This document shows positions 4,461 through 7,463 of a DNA stretch of 7,463 bases, one piece after another. Origin of the DNA: an uncultured Clostridium sp. (GTDB taxonomy: Bacteria; Bacillota_A; Clostridia; Lachnospirales; Lachnospiraceae). Each line of letters begins with the position of its first letter. The first letter of the stretch is position 1. The notes beneath the pieces are model-generated. The model was not told the origin of the DNA and did not search any database. It worked only from the letters and a program-made list of their open reading frames with translations. A program made the translations under genes and the position numbers. The DNA is taken from NCBI GenBank assembly GCA_947174825.1, contig CAMWKN010000065.1, positions 1-7,463 on the forward strand, given 5' to 3'.

Positions 4461-6599
4461 TTATTCATGAATTTCTTTGAGAATCATACCAGATTCTACC
4501 GGACAATCCAAATGCAAAAATCCATTATCCTGGGTATATACTTTTGTCACCTTGGAAAAACCTTCTGTGGATGTCATCATCACACATGCCATCCGACTAT
4601 CTTTATCCACACCCAGACGCCATACTGGTATGTCCACATGGCGGGTTTCCTGACTCATATTGATGGCTACTACCACCCGGCTCTGTGTATCAAAACGTCC
4701 ATAGGTAATAAGCTGATACTCTCCGTTCAAAAACAGAATAGAGCCAGTCTTTAAAGCCTGATATTCCTTATGAATCTGAATCAGTTCTTTATGGTAACGG
4801 ATCAACTCATGATCCTCTTTTCCCCATGGATATGCTCTACGGTTATCAGGATCTGTCCATCCGCACAAACCAGCTTCGTCTCCGTAGTAAATGGTTGGTG
4901 CCCCAGGCCATGTCATCTGTATCATAACTGCCAGACGGAACAATGCCTTATCCACATTATGATCTGCTGCTTCCGGTCCTCTGGTTGCCGTCCTGCCCAC
5001 CTCGTGATTGGTTCTGGTCAGAAAACGGGAATGGTCATGGTTGGACAGTTCATTCATTGCCACATGCAGAGACTGAGTATTAAATCTCGTCATATAATGT
5101 CGCATGGATCCAAAAAATGCATCCGCATTGCCAAGCAGATCCCCACGGTACTCATCACTATGTTTCTCCACACCGGTTAAAAACCAGGTAATCGGCTCCA
5201 TAAAAGCATCATAGTTCATTACCGTATCCCATTGGTCTCCACGCAGCCAGTCTGTTGGATCACCATAATGCTCTGCCAGCACGATAGCATTTGGATTCGC
5301 TTCTTTGACATTCCGCCGAAACTCTTTCCAGAAATAGTGGTTATACTCTCCTGTCTGTCCCAGATCTGCTGCCACATCCAAACGCCAGCCATCTACATTG
5401 TATGGCGGAGAAACCCACTTTCTTCCGATCTGCATGATATAGTTAAACAGCTGCGGCGATTCCTCATAGTTCAGCTTTGGCAGAGTGTCATGTCCCCACC
5501 ATCCATCATAGTGTGGATTATAAGGCCAAACATCTTCGCGGAACTTGAAAAAGTTGCGATATGGACTGTCCCATGCTACAAAGGCACCCTTTTCATATCC
5601 TTCTGCATTTTCATAAATGCACTCTCGATCCAGCCATTTATTGAAGGAACCACAATGATTGAAGACACCATCCAAAATGACCTTCATGCCACGACGGTGC
5701 ACTTCCTCCACAAACTCAGCAAACAAGGCATTACTTGCCTCCAGATTCTCCTTATCCGTCACCCGGCAAATATAGCGGCTGGCATTTTTGTTAGGATGTT
5801 CTGGATCACAAATCAGGTTTCCTGCCTCATCCCGCTGTAATAATTCTCCCTCATCCTTGACAATCTTGCCAAAATGAGGATCCACGTAATCGTAATCCTG
5901 TATATCGTATTTATGGTTAGAGGGAGAGACAAAGATAGGATTCAGATAAATTGCCTCTACTCCCAGATCCTGCAAGTAATCCAGTTTCTGCATCACACCG
6001 GCAATATCGCCGCCGTAAAACTCCCGAACCCCCATGGAAGCCGGATATTTGTCCCAGTCCTTCACCTTGTCTGTTCCCTCGCCAATATAGAAATATTCGT
6101 CCTTTTCCACATCATTATCCGGATCTCCATTATAAAAACGATCCACATAGATTTGATAAAATATGGCACCCTTTGCCCAATCCGGTGTGGTAAAGGCAGG
6201 AGTAATGGAAAAATTATAATAATTCTCCACTGTGCTGCAGACTCCTACACTGTTGTAATAGCAGACCATCTGTCCGCTATGTACCTCAAAATAATACTCC
6301 ACCCGTTCTGTTCCCAACTTCACTGTATGCTCATAATAGTCAAACAGTCTGTCATTCGCAACTTTCTCCATCGGATAACGCTTATCTGCAAATACCAGAT
6401 AAACCTCATCCACATTTTCACGCCCACTGCGGAAACGCAACTTGACATCCTCATACATTCCCGGTTCCGGTGGCATACGATACTCTGCGGTACCATCGCT
6501 GAATAATGCCTGTGGATTAAAGATTACCGTCAGATTATCCAGATACACTTGTGTTTTCATTGCATCTGACATTTTATAAAAAGGAACATTTAACTCCAT
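4461..6599 (-). CDS. GH13 alpha-glycosidase, neopullulanase/cyclomaltodextrinase-like, cytoplasmic
   Basis: The protein has 712 residues and no signal peptide. Residues 1-135 form a beta-rich N-terminal domain like the CBM34-type domain of this group. The (beta/alpha)8 catalytic part starts near WAKGAIFYQIYVDRF (141-155). The conserved GH13 regions are visible: DGVFNH (310-315), GWRLDVA with nucleophile Asp408, LAEH with acid/base Glu443, and SNHDHSR with Asp522. The segment LPKLN (373-377) resembles the MPKLN sequence typical of neopullulanases and cyclomaltodextrinases. A C-terminal beta domain follows from about 615. It probably hydrolyses alpha-1,4 (and some alpha-1,6) bonds of imported maltodextrins or cyclodextrins. 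The start at 6599 is supported by GAGG at 6607-6610, 7 bases away. It has its own promoter; the exact specificity is not readable from sequence. Confidence 0.93.
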   Translation of the reverse strand: MELNVPFYKMSDAMKTQVYLDNLTVIFNPQALFSDGTAEYRMPPEPGMYEDVKLRFRSGRENVDEVYLVFADKRYPMEKVANDRLFDYYEHTVKLGTERVEYYFEVHSGQMVCYYNSVGVCSTVENYYNFSITPAFTTPDWAKGAIFYQIYVDRFYNGDPDNDVEKDEYFYIGEGTDKVKDWDKYPASMGVREFYGGDIAGVMQKLDYLQDLGVEAIYLNPIFVSPSNHKYDIQDYDYVDPHFGKIVKDEGELLQRDEAGNLICDPEHPNKNASRYICRVTDKENLEASNALFAEFVEEVHRRGMKVILDGVFNHCGSFNKWLDRECIYENAEGYEKGAFVAWDSPYRNFFKFREDVWPYNPHYDGWWGHDTLPKLNYEESPQLFNYIMQIGRKWVSPPYNVDGWRLDVAADLGQTGEYNHYFWKEFRRNVKEANPNAIVLAEHYGDPTDWLRGDQWDTVMNYDAFMEPITWFLTGVEKHSDEYRGDLLGNADAFFGSMRHYMTRFNTQSLHVAMNELSNHDHSRFLTRTNHEVGRTATRGPEAADHNVDKALFRLAVMIQMTWPGAPTIYYGDEAGLCGWTDPDNRRAYPWGKEDHELIRYHKELIQIHKEYQALKTGSILFLNGEYQLITYGRFDTQSRVVVAINMSQETRHVDIPVWRLGVDKDSRMACVMMTSTEGFSKVTKVYTQDNGFLHLDCPVESGMILKEIHE

Positions 6600-6623
6600 A
6601 TTCTTTCCTCACTTTTATTCCAT

Positions 6624-6683
6624 TTTTCACAATACTATACATTGCTACGCAACTTTTCATAATACTACGGATTGCTATCTACT
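6624..6683. repeat. Two imperfect 30-base direct repeats in the GH13 leader
   Basis: Units 6624-6653 and 6654-6683 share TTTTCA-nAATACTA-nnn-ATTGCTA at an exact 30-base period. The sequence TAGTATTGT at 6692-6700, near the predicted transcription start, is the exact complement of ACAATACTA in the first unit (6629-6637) and matches 7 bases of the second. The leader RNA could thus fold in two alternative ways, or the copies could be protein-binding sites. The first unit also holds TTGCTACGCAA, a small dyad of the kind bound by LacI-type regulators. Confidence 0.6.
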
Positions 6684-6700
6684 TTCGACCCTAGTATTGT

Positions 6701-6729
6701 ATTATAGCATGAATTCTCACATCATAAAA
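6701..6729 (-). promoter_or_regulatory. Promoter of the GH13 gene (extended -10)
   Basis: On the - strand TGCTATAAT is present, with the perfect -10 hexamer at 6701-6706 and the TGn extension at 6707-6709. The -35 at 17 bases spacing is weak (TTTTAT, 6724-6729). The predicted start near 6694 gives a leader of about 95 bases. A weak -35 suits a promoter that depends on an activator or on the extended -10. No clear catabolite-repression (cre) site was found. Confidence 0.6.
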
Positions 6730-6754
6730 GCCTATTTTTAGGAAACCAAAGATA

Positions 6755-7463
6755 TTATCCTATTTTATCTTGTACTTCCTCCAATAATATCTCCCTGGTA
6801 TTCTGCTCCGGATTTTCCAATACCATTTCCAACAACTCACGGAGCAGGATTCCCATCTGCGGTCCAGGCGCCACTCCCAGAGCAATCAAATCCTTTCCGG
6901 ATATGGCAAGCTCCTTAATGCTTAAAGGTGCTTCGGTCTCCAAAATACTCTGATATTTTTCATCCACTGCCAGAATCCGATCCAATTTTGGTCCTATGGT
7001 TTCCGGATTCTGTGACAATACATCCGCACACTGAATTAAAGTCAATAGAGGCATCAGATCTCTACCAATCTGAGACACTGCCTTGCGAATTGATCTGGCA
7101 GCCGGTGGGATCTGCCGGTCATGGCATTCAATCAACCGACTGGTGGCATCCATGGTTTCCCGATCAAAGGTCATCCGTTTCATAATCTGTTCTGCCAGAG
7201 CAGATCCCCTTTTTGAATGCCCATGAAAATGTCCGATTCCTTCCTCATCCACCGTCATACACTCCGGCTTTGCCACATCATGTAGCAGCATAGTCAGACA
7301 CAAAATCTGCTGCTGTTTGTCACTGCATTGATCTACTATACGCCTAACCATCTTTTCCACAGGCGCAGGAATGATACTATCATCCCATGTTCCTGCTTTC
7401 CTGCCAAAGAAACGGTTCATCCACTCTACTCCACGGATACTATGCTCTCCCACTGTGTAAATA
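6755..7463 (-). CDS. cca: CCA-adding tRNA nucleotidyltransferase, C-terminal HD part, cut by window edge
   Basis: The frame stays open to the right edge through the GTG at 7453 (residues before it read IYT), so the start lies outside the window. About 235 residues are visible; clostridial HD-type CCA enzymes have roughly 440-460, so the nucleotidyltransferase head is missing here. The visible part has the HD-domain marks: TVGEHS near the start, LLHDVAKP (His-Asp pair), GHFHGHS, then a helical tail with LSIKELAISGKDLIALGVAPGPQMG, characteristic of the CCA family. The enzyme repairs or adds the 3' CCA end of tRNAs; the HD domain adds phosphohydrolase functions in some relatives. It ends 155 bases before the GH13 start. 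A stand-alone HD hydrolase is unlikely given the tail. Confidence 0.88.
   Translation of the reverse strand, partial: IYTVGEHSIRGVEWMNRFFGRKAGTWDDSIIPAPVEKMVRRIVDQCSDKQQQILCLTMLLHDVAKPECMTVDEEGIGHFHGHSKRGSALAEQIMKRMTFDRETMDATSRLIECHDRQIPPAARSIRKAVSQIGRDLMPLLTLIQCADVLSQNPETIGPKLDRILAVDEKYQSILETEAPLSIKELAISGKDLIALGVAPGPQMGILLRELLEMVLENPEQNTREILLEEVQDKIG

Noticed and set aside
4770..6506. Several long + strand frames opposite the GH13 gene
   Set aside because: They are complementary shadows of a well-supported GH13 gene with intact catalytic regions; their Cys/His/Ile-rich products match no family and none has a convincing ribosome site.
6726..6742. Possible terminator after the CCA gene (CCTA-AAAA-TAGG followed by CTTTT on the - strand)
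   Set aside because: The stem has only four pairs, is AT-containing and overlaps the weak -35 of the GH13 promoter; too weak to call.
7451..7453. GTG at 7453 as start of an independent HD-domain protein
   Set aside because: The frame continues past it to the edge, no ribosome site fits, and the C-terminal tail is that of CCA-adding enzymes, so a larger protein cut by the edge is more likely.

Overview
The window looks like chromosomal DNA of a low-to-mid GC Clostridia bacterium, most likely a Lachnospiraceae member. The reasons are strong GGAGG-type ribosome sites, the family look of the proteins (clostridial HD-type CCA-adding enzyme, AlgI-like acyltransferase paired with an SGNH-like protein, cytoplasmic GH13 enzyme), a Fst/holin-like type I toxin locus, and a plausible sigma-28 (flagellar-type) promoter. 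No lineage can be proven from this window alone.

Left part (1-2306, + strand): the 3' part of an MBOAT O-acyltransferase gene, cut by the window edge, followed 19 bases later by a membrane-anchored SGNH-hydrolase-like protein. Such pairs usually O-acylate an exported polysaccharide. This block is visibly more AT-rich than the right half. It converges, with an 11-base overlap, on a HAD-family phosphatase-like gene on the - strand (2296-2922), whose nucleophile motif is DWNGT instead of DxDGT.

Middle (2923-3516): nominally intergenic but densely packed. On the - strand is an unlisted 30-codon ORF (3085-3177) with its own promoter, a strong ribosome site and a possibly masked Shine-Dalgarno. 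It has the acidic-hydrophobic-basic layout of holin-like/Fst-like toxins. A convergent promoter at 2965-2993 should drive an antisense RNA of about 90 nt that ends in a clear terminator overlapping the toxin's stop codon, so this is a probable type I toxin-antitoxin module. Divergent from the toxin promoter lies a good sigma-28 match (TAAA-N15-GACGATAT, 3292-3318). It faces a structured leader of about 190 nt, with a possible coupled micropeptide, and then an uncharacterised Lys/Glu-rich protein (3517-4293).

Right part: after a strong bidirectional terminator (4318-4350) and two adjacent palindromes (4377-4459) come - strand genes. One encodes a 712-residue cytoplasmic neopullulanase/cyclomaltodextrinase-like GH13 enzyme, preceded by an extended -10 promoter and a leader with two 30-base direct repeats. 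The other is the C-terminal HD part of a CCA-adding enzyme, cut by the right edge. The window is therefore a mix of envelope polysaccharide modification, alpha-glucan use, tRNA maturation and a small toxin locus, not one pathway. No tRNA, rRNA, CRISPR array or transposase was seen.
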